Positions 9,940 through 19,538 of a stretch of DNA of 64,000 nt are shown in pieces (the first letter of the stretch is position 1; the number at the start of each line of letters is the position of its first letter). This DNA comes from Saprospiraceae bacterium. GTDB lineage: Bacteria; Bacteroidota; Bacteroidia; Chitinophagales; Saprospiraceae. The notes beneath the pieces are model-generated. The model did not search any database. It saw only the letters and a program-made list of their open reading frames with translations, and was not told the origin of the DNA. A program made the position numbers and the translations under genes. Location of the stretch: the NCBI GenBank assembly GCA_016716185.1, contig JADJWV010000001.1:310001-374000 (forward strand), written 5' to 3'.

Positions 9940-11700
9940 TTAAAACTTGAGAGATGAAGTAATACTCAACTCCTCCAATTGTTTTGTATCGAGCTCCGAA
10001 GGAGCATCGATCATGGTGTCCCGGCCCATGTTGTTTTTGGGAAATGCAATGTAATCGCGTATGGATGAAGTGCCGTCCATGATGGAACAAAGCCGGTCCA
10101 GGCCAAATGCAATACCTCCATGCGGCGGTGCTCCATAAGCAAATGCACCTAATAAAAATCCAAACTGCCGCTCTGCTTCTTCTTTGGTGAAACCAAGAAT
10201 TTCAAAATTTCTGGCCTGAAGTGCTTTGTCGTGAATCCGGATGGAACCTCCTCCAACTTCTGCACCGTTGATCACCAGATCGTATGCAGCTGCATGGATG
10301 CCTGCCAGAATTTGTTTATCCGTACTGTACATTTTATCCCGATCTTCCGGCAAAGCACTGGTAAACGGATGGTGCATGGCAAAAAACCGTTGTGCATCTT
10401 CGTCCCATTCGAGCAATGGAAAATCCAGAACCCATAAAGGTTTGAATACTCCCGGGGCGATCAGATTCAATCTTTTAGCAAGTTCCAGCCTCAATTCACC
10501 CAGTTGTTTGAGCGTTGATTCCCGCTTTCCCAATAAAATAAACAAGGTATCACCCTGTTTTGCTCCAACTTTTTCAGCAAGGGCTAACAGTTGTTCGTCA
10601 TTGTAAAATTTACCGATGGTGGATTTAATTCCTTCCGTACCGTATTTAATATAGATTAATCCCCTGGCCCCAATTTGAGGGCGCTTCACCCAATCTGTGA
10701 GGGCGTTCAACTCCTTGTTGGTGAAATATGCTTCGTTTCCATCCACTACAATACCCTTCACACAGTCCGCCTCATCGATTAAGGAAAATCCGTTTCCTTT
10801 CATGAAACTCAAATCTTTGAAAGCCATATCAAATCTCAAATCGGGTTTGTCGGATCCATAGTTTTCGATAGCATCTTCGTATTGCATGCGTTCAAAATCT
10901 TCGAGCTCTGTATTTAAGCATGCTTTGAATGCGTGTTTGGTCATGGCTTCAAACATGTTCAAAATATCTTCTCTTTCGACGAAGGCCATTTCGCAGTCAA
11001 CCTGCGTAAATTCCGGTTGACGGTCAGCCCTGAGATCTTCATCGCGAAAGCATCGCACAATTTGAAAGTACTTGTCCATACCGCCCACCATCAGAATTTG
11101 TTTAAAAGTCTGGGGCGATTGTGGCAATGCGTAGAACTGTCCGGGATTCATGCGGCTTGGCACGACAAAATCTCTTGCGCCTTCGGGTGTTGATTTGATG
11201 AGATAGGGTGTTTCAATTTCGAGAAATCCCTGCTCACTTAAAAATTTGCGGATTTCCAAAGCCAGCCGGTGTCTGAATATAATTTTCTCTTTAACGGGTG
11301 ATCTCCTGATGTCCAGGTAGCGGTATTTCATGCGCAATTCATCGCCACCATCGCTTTCGTCTTCAATCGTAAACGGAGGTACTTCCGATGCATTTAGAAT
11401 GATCAATTCTTCAACTTTTATCTCAATATCCCCAGTTGCCCGGTTCGGATTCTTACTGGAACGTTCGCAAACAGTTCCTGTCGCTTGTAAGACATATTCC
11501 CTGCCACACTGCCTGGCCTTGGTGCATAATTCGGCCTGATCTTCCATATTAAATGCAAGCTGCGTGATGCCATAGCGATCTCTCAAATCGATAAAACTCA
11601 TACCCCCCAGGTTTCTCAGTATCTGGACCCATCCGGCCAGCGTCACTTTTTGTCCGACGTGCTGCAATCTCAATTCTCCACAAGTATGTGTTCTGTACAT
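9940..11700 (-). CDS. aspS: Aspartate-tRNA ligase
   Basis: Class II aminoacyl-tRNA synthetase charging tRNA-Asp. I chose the ATG at 11700 (MYRTHTCGELR), which gives 586 residues, the normal bacterial length; a 12-residue upstream extension has no family support. An N-terminal OB-fold anticodon-binding domain (LAGWVQILRNLGGMSFIDLRDRYG) is followed by the catalytic core with motif 2 (RCFRDEDLRADRQPEFTQ) and motif 3 (GIAFGLDRLCSIM). The bacterial GAD insertion lies in between, about residues 290-420. It is convergent with nothing nearby and probably a single-gene transcript. Confidence 0.97.
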   Translation of the reverse strand: MYRTHTCGELRLQHVGQKVTLAGWVQILRNLGGMSFIDLRDRYGITQLAFNMEDQAELCTKARQCGREYVLQATGTVCERSSKNPNRATGDIEIKVEELIILNASEVPPFTIEDESDGGDELRMKYRYLDIRRSPVKEKIIFRHRLALEIRKFLSEQGFLEIETPYLIKSTPEGARDFVVPSRMNPGQFYALPQSPQTFKQILMVGGMDKYFQIVRCFRDEDLRADRQPEFTQVDCEMAFVEREDILNMFEAMTKHAFKACLNTELEDFERMQYEDAIENYGSDKPDLRFDMAFKDLSFMKGNGFSLIDEADCVKGIVVDGNEAYFTNKELNALTDWVKRPQIGARGLIYIKYGTEGIKSTIGKFYNDEQLLALAEKVGAKQGDTLFILLGKRESTLKQLGELRLELAKRLNLIAPGVFKPLWVLDFPLLEWDEDAQRFFAMHHPFTSALPEDRDKMYSTDKQILAGIHAAAYDLVINGAEVGGGSIRIHDKALQARNFEILGFTKEEAERQFGFLLGAFAYGAPPHGGIAFGLDRLCSIMDGTSSIRDYIAFPKNNMGRDTMIDAPSELDTKQLEELSITSSLKF

Positions 11701-11950
11701 ATCATTTTTATTTCCGGACAAAGATAGAACGATCAAGTTATGAATGGGGCCTATGAGTGGATTAATGAGTTCTTAATGTGGCGGAAATTTTTGCAAAACA
11801 GCCTATTCGTTTTGCTGAGTATTCTACTAAGTAAACTACCGGCAATTTGCAGCGCGCGCTCTGGTTTTTAGTTTTCCCGCAGATTGCAGAGATCTACGCA
11901 GAAATATATTTTCCAGCATTCGTTTTTCAGGAAAAAAGTTATAAAGCCCA

Positions 11951-12262
11951 TCATTGTGGCTCACTGTCATAAAAGACTTCATGCTGGTTCAATATGTTTT
12001 TCTGAAAACTTTCCGGCAGGTGGTGCCAATCGCGCAGATCAATCAGGATGGGTACGTTGGATTGATTGATCGTGTTTTGAAGTTCAAAAAATTCCTGCAT
12101 TGGAAAAGCTTCTCCACTTTTCATTCGAATTACGAGATCAAGATCGCTTCCATCATGTGCATCTCCATTTACCCGGCTTCCATAGGCCCAGACTTGATAA
12201 GGATAATTATAAATTGTAAATATCCTCGACAACATTTCTTTATACTTTTCCTTCAATATCAT
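11951..12262 (-). CDS. MNT-type minimal nucleotidyltransferase (antitoxin partner of HEPN)
   Basis: The protein has 103 residues and carries the nucleotidyltransferase motif AYGSRVNGDAHDGSDLDLVI (GS-x-D-x-D). Such minimal NTases (MntA/MJ0435 family) pair with HEPN proteins, and in characterised systems they AMPylate the HEPN toxin to neutralise it. The gene lies 9 bp downstream of a HEPN gene on the same strand, the standard layout. The frame looks intact, although its HEPN partner carries a premature stop. Confidence 0.85.
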   Translation of the reverse strand: MILKEKYKEMLSRIFTIYNYPYQVWAYGSRVNGDAHDGSDLDLVIRMKSGEAFPMQEFFELQNTINQSNVPILIDLRDWHHLPESFQKNILNQHEVFYDSEPQ

Positions 12263-12271
12263 TTTAAGAAG

Positions 12272-12685
12272 TTAGTCTTCCGATAATTTCAAGCTTAGAT
12301 TTTTTGAGTCCCTGATAAATGCATCTAATTTAAAAATTGTATTTTCGGCAAAAAATTTTCCATATTCATGCGCTGTATTGTTGCGAAGATCTCTGTAAAG
12401 CAGCCATCGTTAGCATGTTTCCTCATTCATAATGCCATGAACAACTGCATATTTAAATATTTCTTTAAATGACAGTGTGTCTACTTTGCCTGATGAAGAG
12501 AAATAAATTTTTAGCCTTTTCTTTAAAAGTTTTCCACTTTGCTCCAGGATGATCTCAAACTCTTTTATACAAGCCGATCTGTACAAATCATATTCAATTT
12601 CTTTCGAATCTGCAGAATTCAATAATGTATAAGCTCTTTCCAGAATTAATATACATCGATCAAAATAATGGGTATCTAACTTCAT
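12272..12685 (-). pseudogene. HEPN-domain protein (HI0074-like) interrupted by an in-frame TAA
   Basis: The start used is the ATG at 12685 (MKLDTHYFDRC). The frame runs 91 codons to a TAA at 12410-12412, then continues in the same frame as RWLLYRDLRNNTAHEYGKFFAEN... to a TAA at 12272. The continuation holds the HEPN ribonuclease signature R-x4-H (RNNTAH). The break is therefore one nonsense codon, not a frameshift. Without readthrough the product lacks its R-x4-H motif. The intact protein would be about 137 residues. It would form the toxin or substrate-binding half of a HEPN/MNT pair with 11951-12262. Confidence 0.75.
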
Positions 12686-12720
12686 GATGAATCCTGTATG
12701 CAAAAATACAAAATTTCACA

Positions 12721-12793
12721 GCATTGGAAAAGCTTCTCCGCTTTTCATTCGAATTGCGAGATCGAGATCGCTTCTTTCATGTGCATCTCCATG
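12721..12793 (-). pseudogene. Remnant copy of an MNT gene
   Basis: Bases 12721-12793 repeat 12099-12171 of the MNT gene with only a few differences. They cover the part encoding the GSDLDL metal-binding region and start abruptly just upstream of the HEPN gene. This is a fragment of a second HEPN/MNT unit or of a partial duplication. No open frame survives. Confidence 0.65.
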
Positions 12794-13041
12794 TTGCGCT
12801 GCGTAGTCTGAAGACTGCGCTTTGCTTCTATAAAAAGAAATTTTTTTCCGATTTCGAACATTAGAATGATTCCATTTAAAATAGCAGATCCGGTCCGATA
12901 AGTTTATAGAATATCAAGCTTTAATAACAGGATTCGGTCTGTCAAAAAAAATTATACGGCATTCAATAAAAGAGCAATGGAATATTGAGGAATACATTAT
13001 TTATTTGTTTCCGATTCTAATAAACACCCTAATACTGACAA

Positions 13042-14598
13042 ATGTTAGTTAAGTCTTACTCTGCTGCCGTCTACGGCGTGGATGCCTGTCCCATTACCAT
13101 AGAGGTGGATCCAGGGGGCCTGGTTGCACCCGGGAAAAACAACTATTTCACGGTTGGATTGCCTGATAATGCGATACGCGAGGGAGCACAGCGCATTGAA
13201 TCTGCAATCAAGTCGAGCGGATATCATTTTCCGCGACTGAAACTGGTGATCAATCTGGCACCTGCAGATATCCGGAAAGAAGGTTCCGCATACGATTTGC
13301 CGATTGCCTTAGGCGTCCTTGCTGCAACGGCGCAAATTGATCTGAACCGGATTCATCAATACCTGATTATGGGAGAGCTCAGCCTGGACGGTGGCGTAAG
13401 GCCTGTTAAGGGAGTATTGCCGATGGCTATATTGGCATATAAAGAACATTTTAAAGGGATCGTGATTCCCAAAGAAAATGCCAGAGAAGCGGCTATTGTG
13501 GATCAACTTGAAATCATTCCCGTTGAAAGTCTGAAAGAGGCCATTGGTTTTTTAGAAGGCCGGCTTCATATTGAATCGTTCAGAGAAAATGCGATGACAG
13601 AAATTGAAAGTGAGACCGAAATTCCTATTGACGATTTTAAAGATGTTCGGGGTCAGGAGAACATCAAGAGGGCTATGGAAATTGCAGCTGCGGGCGGACA
13701 CAATCTCATCCTCATTGGCCCTCCTGGTGCCGGAAAAACCATGTTAGCCAAGAGGTTGCCGGGGATCCTGCCTCCGATCAGCATGGAGGAAGCTCTTGAG
13801 ACTACAAAAATTCATTCAGTAGCAGGGATCTTGCCACAGAATAGCGGACTCATCAAATACCGCCCTTTCCGGTCACCCCACCACACGATCAGCGATGTGG
13901 CCCTGGTCGGAGGAGGGTCCAACCCTATGCCGGGCGAAATTTCCCTGGCACACAATGGTGTCTTGTTTCTCGACGAGCTTCCGGAATTTAAACGGGCTGT
14001 ACTCGAAGTCCTCAGACAGCCTATGGAAGAAAGGCGGGTCACCATCTCCAGAGCCAAAACTTCACTCGAATATCCGGCCAGTTTCATGCTGGTAGCGAGT
14101 ATGAATCCATGTCCCTGCGGTTTTTATAACCATCCGGAAAAAGATTGTCTTTGCGGCCCAGGGGTCGTTAAAAAATACCTGAGCAGAATCAGCGGACCTT
14201 TATTGGACCGTATTGATCTGCATGTAGAAGTAACACCCGTTAGTTCGGAGCAATTGCTGGATAGAACTCACGCCTTAGAACCATCGCAACACATCCGACA
14301 GCGCGTATTAACTGCAAGAACCCGACAACAGGAAAGATTTGCAAACATTCATCACATTCATTTTAATGCACAAATCCCGTCAGGAACAGTTTACAAAATT
14401 TGCGACATTGGAAGTGAGGGAGCAAGCCTTTTAAAAAATGCCATGAACAGGCTCAAACTCTCTGCAAGGGCATATGATAGAATCTTAAAAGTTTCGAGAA
14501 CCATTGCCGATCTCGACAACAGCGATGCCATCCGGTTGGAACATTTATCAGAAGCCATACATTTCAGAAGTCTGGACCGCGAAGGTTGGTCGGGTTGA
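13042..14598 (+). CDS. YifB/ComM family Mg-chelatase-like AAA+ ATPase
   Basis: The protein has 518 residues, the standard length. An N-terminal Lon-protease-fold domain (about residues 1-170) precedes the ChlI-type AAA+ module with Walker A GPPGAGKTM near residue 226 and Walker B GVLFLDELPEF. A cysteine cluster CPCGFYNHPEKDCLCGPG and the C-terminal Mg_chelatase_C helix follow. ComM, the studied member, is a hexameric helicase that promotes branch migration during natural transformation. The gene stands alone. Confidence 0.93.
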   Translation: MLVKSYSAAVYGVDACPITIEVDPGGLVAPGKNNYFTVGLPDNAIREGAQRIESAIKSSGYHFPRLKLVINLAPADIRKEGSAYDLPIALGVLAATAQIDLNRIHQYLIMGELSLDGGVRPVKGVLPMAILAYKEHFKGIVIPKENAREAAIVDQLEIIPVESLKEAIGFLEGRLHIESFRENAMTEIESETEIPIDDFKDVRGQENIKRAMEIAAAGGHNLILIGPPGAGKTMLAKRLPGILPPISMEEALETTKIHSVAGILPQNSGLIKYRPFRSPHHTISDVALVGGGSNPMPGEISLAHNGVLFLDELPEFKRAVLEVLRQPMEERRVTISRAKTSLEYPASFMLVASMNPCPCGFYNHPEKDCLCGPGVVKKYLSRISGPLLDRIDLHVEVTPVSSEQLLDRTHALEPSQHIRQRVLTARTRQQERFANIHHIHFNAQIPSGTVYKICDIGSEGASLLKNAMNRLKLSARAYDRILKVSRTIADLDNSDAIRLEHLSEAIHFRSLDREGWSG

Positions 14599-14630
14599 AT
14601 TCTCGACGGGAAGTTGGTAGGGGAATACTT

Positions 14631-14806
14631 GGAGGGTGGGAGGCGTGGAGGCTTGGAGGCGTGGAGGCGTGGAGGCTTGGAGGCATTTAGGCGTGGAGGC
14701 ATTTAGGCATGTAGGCGTGGAGGCATTTAGGTATGTAGGCGTGGAGGCGTGGAGGCTTGGAGGCATTTAGGCTTGTAGGCATTTAGGCTTGTAGGCATTT
14801 AGGCTT
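14631..14806. repeat. Minisatellite of GGCGTGGAGGCTTGGAGGCATTTA-type units
   Basis: About 175 bp of tandem units of 10-12 bp (GGCGTGGA, GGCTTGGA, GGCATTTA, GGCTTGTA) lie between the yifB-like gene and cysS. On the minus strand they give Pro/Ala/Ser/Thr-repeat frames that are artefacts. The units are nearly the same as those at 563-604. The 300 bp around hold no other feature apart from the cysS leader. Confidence 0.85.
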
Positions 14807-14959
14807 GACGGGATTTCGGGTTGTTGGAATGTTTTAAATTCTGATAGCGAATTCTTGACTTGACACTATTGATTACTGACTCCAGATTACTGACTACTCT
14901 CTACTGAGCATTTGTAAAACATTCACAGTTTATTTTTTTCCTGAATTTATCTTTGCCAA

Positions 14960-16453
14960 ATGGAGTCAAGATCCCTTATTTTACACAACAGTTTGAGTGG
15001 CGAGAAGGAAGTTTTTAGTCCCCTTGTTCCGGGTCACGTCGGCATGTATGTCTGTGGACCTACGGTTTATTACGATGCGCACCTTGGGAATTGCCGCACT
15101 TTCGCGTCATTCGATATCATTTTCCGTTATTTAAAAAATTTGGGATATAAAGTTCGCTATGTGCGCAACATTACGGATGTTGGTCATTTGTTGGATGATG
15201 GAGAAGACCGCATGTTGAAAGGCGCAAGGTTGGAGCAATTGCAACCCATGGAAGTTGCACAAAAATATACGAATGGGTTTCACGAGATGATGCGCACTTT
15301 CAATGTATTGCCTCCCAGCATTGAACCTCGCGCAACTGGACACATCATCGAACAAATCGAAATGGTTGCAGCCATACTTGAGCGCGGCTTTGCCTATGAA
15401 AAAAATGGCTCTGTTTATTTCGATACGTTGAAATTTATTGAAGCAAAAAACCCTTACGGGAAATTATCCGGAAGAGTTGTCGACGAGCTGTTGGCAGAAT
15501 CACGCGATGATCTTAAAAATCAGGATGAGAAAAAACACCCCTCTGATTTTGCCCTGTGGATCAAAGCCAGCGATGAACACATCATGCGTTGGAATTCACC
15601 ATGGTCTGTGGGATTCCCGGGATGGCATCTGGAATGTTCTGCTATGAGTACAAAATATTTAGGAGAACATTTTGATATCCATGGCGGTGGAAACGATTTG
15701 AAATTTCCACATCACGAAAATGAAATTGCACAAAACGTTGGAGCCTGTGGTTGTACCCCTTGCAATTATTGGTTGCATACCAACATGTTGCTACTGAATG
15801 GCAAGAAAATGTCGAAGAGCGAAGGCAATACCATTTCTCCGGAAGAATTATTTACCGGCAACAGTCCTCACATCACCAGAGCCTATACCCCAATGGTGGT
15901 CAGGTTCTTTTTTTTACAAGCACATTACCGCAGTACCCTGGACATTACGGACGATGCATTGCAGGCTGCCGATAAAGCCTACCGGCGTCTGATGGAGTCC
16001 ATGCGCATTTTAAGCAATGAACTCACCGGATTTAAAGATTCAGAAGCTGCAAAAGATAAAGATGTGAAAGCTGCCATCGATCAATGTTACCAGGACATGA
16101 ACGATGACTTTAATGTCCCCAAATCTTTAGCCAGTATTTTTGAGTTGGCAGGCATTGTAAATTCCATTAAAGACGGACATCTTTCTAAAGATATGATCTC
16201 TGAAAAAATGTGGTCTTCTTTAAAAGAACATATGTTCCGTTTCGTTTATGAAATATATGGATTGAAAGATGAAAATCAAAGCAACCAATCACAAACCATC
16301 GATCAATTGATGCAACTCATAATCGAAATGAGGAAAGACAGTCGCGAACGAAAAGATTTCAGCATGTCTGATAAAATCCGCGACACTTTAAAAGCAAGCG
16401 GTATTCAGCTCAAAGATGGAAAGGATGGAACCGAATGGATGTATGTCTCCTAA
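14960..16453 (+). CDS. cysS: Cysteine-tRNA ligase
   Basis: Class I synthetase of 497 residues that charges tRNA-Cys. The zinc site starts at MYVCGPTVYYDAHLGNCRTF, which also holds the HLGN version of the HIGH motif. WHLECSAMS and HHENEIAQ complete the zinc ligands, and KKMSKSEGN is the KMSKS loop. A DALR-type helical domain closes the protein. Length and motifs are complete. The M28 peptidase follows after 4 bp and is probably co-transcribed. Confidence 0.97.
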   Translation: MESRSLILHNSLSGEKEVFSPLVPGHVGMYVCGPTVYYDAHLGNCRTFASFDIIFRYLKNLGYKVRYVRNITDVGHLLDDGEDRMLKGARLEQLQPMEVAQKYTNGFHEMMRTFNVLPPSIEPRATGHIIEQIEMVAAILERGFAYEKNGSVYFDTLKFIEAKNPYGKLSGRVVDELLAESRDDLKNQDEKKHPSDFALWIKASDEHIMRWNSPWSVGFPGWHLECSAMSTKYLGEHFDIHGGGNDLKFPHHENEIAQNVGACGCTPCNYWLHTNMLLLNGKKMSKSEGNTISPEELFTGNSPHITRAYTPMVVRFFFLQAHYRSTLDITDDALQAADKAYRRLMESMRILSNELTGFKDSEAAKDKDVKAAIDQCYQDMNDDFNVPKSLASIFELAGIVNSIKDGHLSKDMISEKMWSSLKEHMFRFVYEIYGLKDENQSNQSQTIDQLMQLIIEMRKDSRERKDFSMSDKIRDTLKASGIQLKDGKDGTEWMYVS

Positions 16454-16457
16454 ATTT

Positions 16458-17453
16458 ATGAATGTGAAATTTAATAAAATTGTAATCGCCTTTTTCATAG
16501 TCATTGTTCTCTGCCTGTTGGAAGCATGTAAGTCCGACAAAGTGCAACAAGCTGCTCCTCCAGTGGAAAAAGAAATTAAATATCCTGTTTTTAATAAAGA
16601 CAGTGCTTATCAGTTTGTTCGGAAACAGGTTCTGTTTGGTCCACGAATTCCAAACACCGAAGCTCACAGAGCTTGTGCTGCCTGGTTTGTAGAAAAATTC
16701 AAAAGTTTTGGTGCAGAAGTCATCGAACAAAGATTCAAATCCACGGCTTTTGACGGAACAGTACTCAATGGTGTCAACATCATCGCCCAATTCAATAAAG
16801 ATGCAAAAAAGAGGATCTTGCTGGCATCACATTGGGATACCAGGCCTTGGGCAGATGCCGATCCCGATCCAGCCAACAGAAATAAACCATTCGATAGCGC
16901 CGACGATGGCCCCAGCAGCGCTGGTGTTTTACTGGAAGTGGCCCGTGCGATTCAATCTCAACCATTAAGCAATATTGGTGTCGACATTGTGTTTTTTGAT
17001 CTGGAAGATTATGGAACCAACGGAAGTGACAAATCCTGGGGACTTGGTTCACAATACTGGTCTGCAAACTTGCATTATACCCACAGCAAACCCATGTACG
17101 GTGTCTTACTGGACATTGTAGGGGGTGCGAATCCGGGATTTTATACAGAAGACTTCAGTGTTTATTATGCGAAAGATGTGGTTGATAAAGTCTGGAATCT
17201 GGCAGATGCCATGGGTTATGCAGCCAATTTTCCCAAAACTTCAGGAGGTGGCACGATCGACGATCACTATTTTGTGAATACCATTGCCAAAATTAAAATG
17301 ATTGACATCATCAATCGCCCGGATGGAAAACGCTTTCCTCATTACCACCACACGACTAAAGATAAAATGGATGTCATTGATCCTTTCAGCCTGAATATGG
17401 TTGGTAGGTTGATGGTGAAATTGATCTATCAGGAAGATGCCGGGTTGCTCTGA
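16458..17453 (+). CDS. M28 family zinc peptidase / glutaminyl cyclase-like lipoprotein
   Basis: The start chosen is the ATG at 16458 (MNVKFNKI), which exposes a signal peptide with the lipobox LLEAC; upstream in-frame starts lie inside cysS. The 331-residue protein contains ASHWDTRPWADADPDP (metal-binding His and Asp), DSADDGPSSAG and FFDLEDYG (acidic ligands), and a late His in HYHHTTKD. This pattern fits the M28 branch close to glutaminyl-peptide cyclotransferases. It is anchored in an envelope membrane. Whether it acts as an aminopeptidase or makes pyroglutamate cannot be told from sequence. Confidence 0.85.
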   Translation: MNVKFNKIVIAFFIVIVLCLLEACKSDKVQQAAPPVEKEIKYPVFNKDSAYQFVRKQVLFGPRIPNTEAHRACAAWFVEKFKSFGAEVIEQRFKSTAFDGTVLNGVNIIAQFNKDAKKRILLASHWDTRPWADADPDPANRNKPFDSADDGPSSAGVLLEVARAIQSQPLSNIGVDIVFFDLEDYGTNGSDKSWGLGSQYWSANLHYTHSKPMYGVLLDIVGGANPGFYTEDFSVYYAKDVVDKVWNLADAMGYAANFPKTSGGGTIDDHYFVNTIAKIKMIDIINRPDGKRFPHYHHTTKDKMDVIDPFSLNMVGRLMVKLIYQEDAGLL

Positions 17454-17509
17454 TTTAGGTTGAGGGAGATTTTTTTAATTCGAAGTGTCAATGGTGATTT
17501 TGACCTTTC

Positions 17510-17631
17510 GACTTTTCGGGATTTTGGCTTTTTGGCTTTTTGGCTTTTTGACTTTTTGACTTTTTGACTTTTTGGCTTTTTGACTTTTTGACTTTTTGAC
17601 TTTTTGGCTTTTTGACTTTTTGACTTTTTGA
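17510..17631. repeat. Octamer minisatellite (GGCTTTTT / GACTTTTT)
   Basis: Some 14 consecutive 8-bp units alternate between GGCTTTTT and GACTTTTT. The minus strand would read as a Lys/Ser-rich 61-residue frame with no start context and is rejected as a gene. It is the third such tract in the window. Confidence 0.85.
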
Positions 17632-17890
17632 TTATAAATTAAATATAAAGTTCTGCGCAAATCTGCGAAATCCCCGCCTGACCGAACAAGTTTTCCATTA
17701 TTTAAAACAAAATATCAGTCGGGCAGGAGCGGAAAATAAATGGAAGAGGTTTTGACTTTTTAAAGTTTTGATTATAAACTAAATGAAAAGTTCTGCGCAA
17801 ATCTGCGAAATCCCCGCCTGACCGAACAAGTTTTCCATTATTTAAAACAAAATATCAGTCGGGCAGGAGCGGGAAATAAATGGAAGAGAC
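17632..17890. repeat. Two near-identical copies of a palindromic intergenic repeat
   Basis: A unit starting GATTATAAA[T/C]TAAAT and ending GGAAATAAATGGAAGAG occurs at about 17630-17748 and 17770-17886 with only a handful of differences. Each holds the arms CCCCGCCTGACCGAACAAG and CAGTCGGGCAGGAGCGG also seen at 2152 and 46860. The remaining gap to 18275 shows a fragment shared with 3425 (GAAAATGTACGTT) and no gene. Confidence 0.75.
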
Positions 17891-18275
17891 TTTTCGGGAT
17901 TTTGACTTTTTGTATTTAATGTGTTTTGTGAAATACCGTAGTTATTTTCTAAAATTGAAATGTTCCAAATTCTTGGTATAAAACTTTCGCTCTTCCCACC
18001 TGTACGATATCACTTTGCATAAATAAATAAAAATTATTTCGGTCGGACCGTTGCGGTTTACCTTAAGACATCCAGTTCTGCTCATTTCTCTCTTATGAAA
18101 ATGTACGTTTGTTAACCGCAGAGAAAAAGATAAGACGCAGAGCACTCTGAATAAATTCGACACGCCTGAAGTGCCTCCTATGGAAATGTATAAATGTATG
18201 TTTCCTCCAATTTGGAATTTAATTAAAAACACAATTGCAAATTAATTCCTACTTTCGCTATTGAAATTAATTTCT

Positions 18276-19511
18276 ATGTCCAACTTATTCACATCACTAC
18301 TTTCATTTATAATTTTCTACAGCTTCCCTTTCAGTCTTGCATCTCAGGAATGGAAAACCATACACCAGTTCAATCCTCCTCAAACTTTACAGAAAATCGA
18401 ATTTCTGAATAAAGATTTTGGAATCACTGTCGGCAGTTTGTACAACGGATCCACGAAAAACATTCATGTAACAAGAGATGGCGGAAAAACCTGGAACGAT
18501 GTAAGTTCGGGATATACGTCGATGCGATTTATGGACATTTTCTTTCTCAATGATTCAGTTGTATACATGAGCGGAAACAATGGAATTATCATCCGTTCAA
18601 CTGATGGTGGCATGAATTGGAAAACACTCACAACAAATGTAACTGAACAAATTTGGGGTATTTACTTTTCCAGTGCAAAAATCGGCTATGCAGTGGGCTC
18701 AAATGGTTTGATCATGCGCACTACCAATGGTGGAAATGATTGGGAAATAAGACCCAGTGGAACTAACCACCTGTTTTATAAAGTAACCGTTACGCCTTCC
18801 GGCGTTTGTTTTGCCAGTGGATCTAACATTCTTTTGCGATCAGAAGACAGCGGTGATTCCTGGCAAGCTGTTGATTTTTTTCCATTTGAACCGCCTGCCG
18901 ACTGGATTCGAAGTATACAATTTGTGAACGATAAAACAGGATATGCCTGTGCCGATATTGGGAGAATTTATAAAACCACAGACGGCGGCTTAAATTGGGA
19001 GCGCCTTCCTTCCATTACCCAGGAACCTTTGTTTGAATTACATTTTCTAGACGAGAATTTCGGAATGATCTGTGGTTTTAACGGAACGATTCTCATGACT
19101 GAAAATGGTGGGCTGAGCTGGACGCCCATGAAGAGCCCCCTGGGAAATGAACACCTATACTCGATCGACCTGGTCGATAAAAACAATGGATACATTTGCA
19201 GCCATTTCGGTAGCGTTTTGCAGCTACAGCAAATCACATCCGAACAAAATATTTCAACAACAGATCAATCGATGTACCTATACCCCAATCCGGCCAGTCA
19301 TTTCGTAAGAATACAATGCATGGATCGAATTCAGCATCCCGAAAATAAAACAGTCCGCCTATTGAATTCACATGGACAAGAATTGTGCCGGCATACGCTG
19401 CAAGAAAGTCTGGATGGTTTATACATTGCTAATCTCCCGGACGGCCTGTACACTTTTTTTGTAGAAGGTATTCCAAATCAAAACCTTCAATTTATAAAAG
19501 CCGGCAAATAA
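18276..19511 (+). CDS. YCF48/BNR-like beta-propeller secreted protein with T9SS tail
   Basis: The start used is the ATG at 18276 (MSNLFTSLLSF); a TTG 15 bp earlier is less likely. A signal peptide ends near SLASQ. Repeats of the type HVTRDGGKTWNDV, IRSTDGGMNWKTL, MRTTNGGNDWE, LRSEDSGDSWQ, YKTTDGGLNWE and LMTENGGLSWT mark the YCF48/photosystem-II-stability-factor-like propeller. The C-terminal 85 residues (MYLYPNPASHFVRIQC ... GLYTFFVEG) form a type A T9SS sorting domain. It is probably surface-exposed or secreted. The role is unknown; YCF48 homologs in cyanobacteria help photosystem assembly but this family is far broader. Confidence 0.88.
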   Translation: MSNLFTSLLSFIIFYSFPFSLASQEWKTIHQFNPPQTLQKIEFLNKDFGITVGSLYNGSTKNIHVTRDGGKTWNDVSSGYTSMRFMDIFFLNDSVVYMSGNNGIIIRSTDGGMNWKTLTTNVTEQIWGIYFSSAKIGYAVGSNGLIMRTTNGGNDWEIRPSGTNHLFYKVTVTPSGVCFASGSNILLRSEDSGDSWQAVDFFPFEPPADWIRSIQFVNDKTGYACADIGRIYKTTDGGLNWERLPSITQEPLFELHFLDENFGMICGFNGTILMTENGGLSWTPMKSPLGNEHLYSIDLVDKNNGYICSHFGSVLQLQQITSEQNISTTDQSMYLYPNPASHFVRIQCMDRIQHPENKTVRLLNSHGQELCRHTLQESLDGLYIANLPDGLYTFFVEGIPNQNLQFIKAGK

Positions 19512-19538
19512 TTTCTGCAATGATTGGAATCTTTTTAT

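Noticed and set aside
12773..12790. CTTTCATGTGCATC near the HEPN gene resembling the regulon motif
   Set aside because: It is part of the duplicated MNT coding fragment, does not carry the full motif and has no spaced -7 box.
14391..14766. Minus-strand Pro/Ala/Ser/Thr-repeat ORFs (HASTPTYLNASTP type)
   Set aside because: They arise from the minisatellite at 14631-14806 and run into the yifB-like gene on the opposite strand.
17475..17660. Minus-strand Lys/Ser-repeat ORF of 61 residues
   Set aside because: It is the translation of an octamer minisatellite; no domain or start signal.
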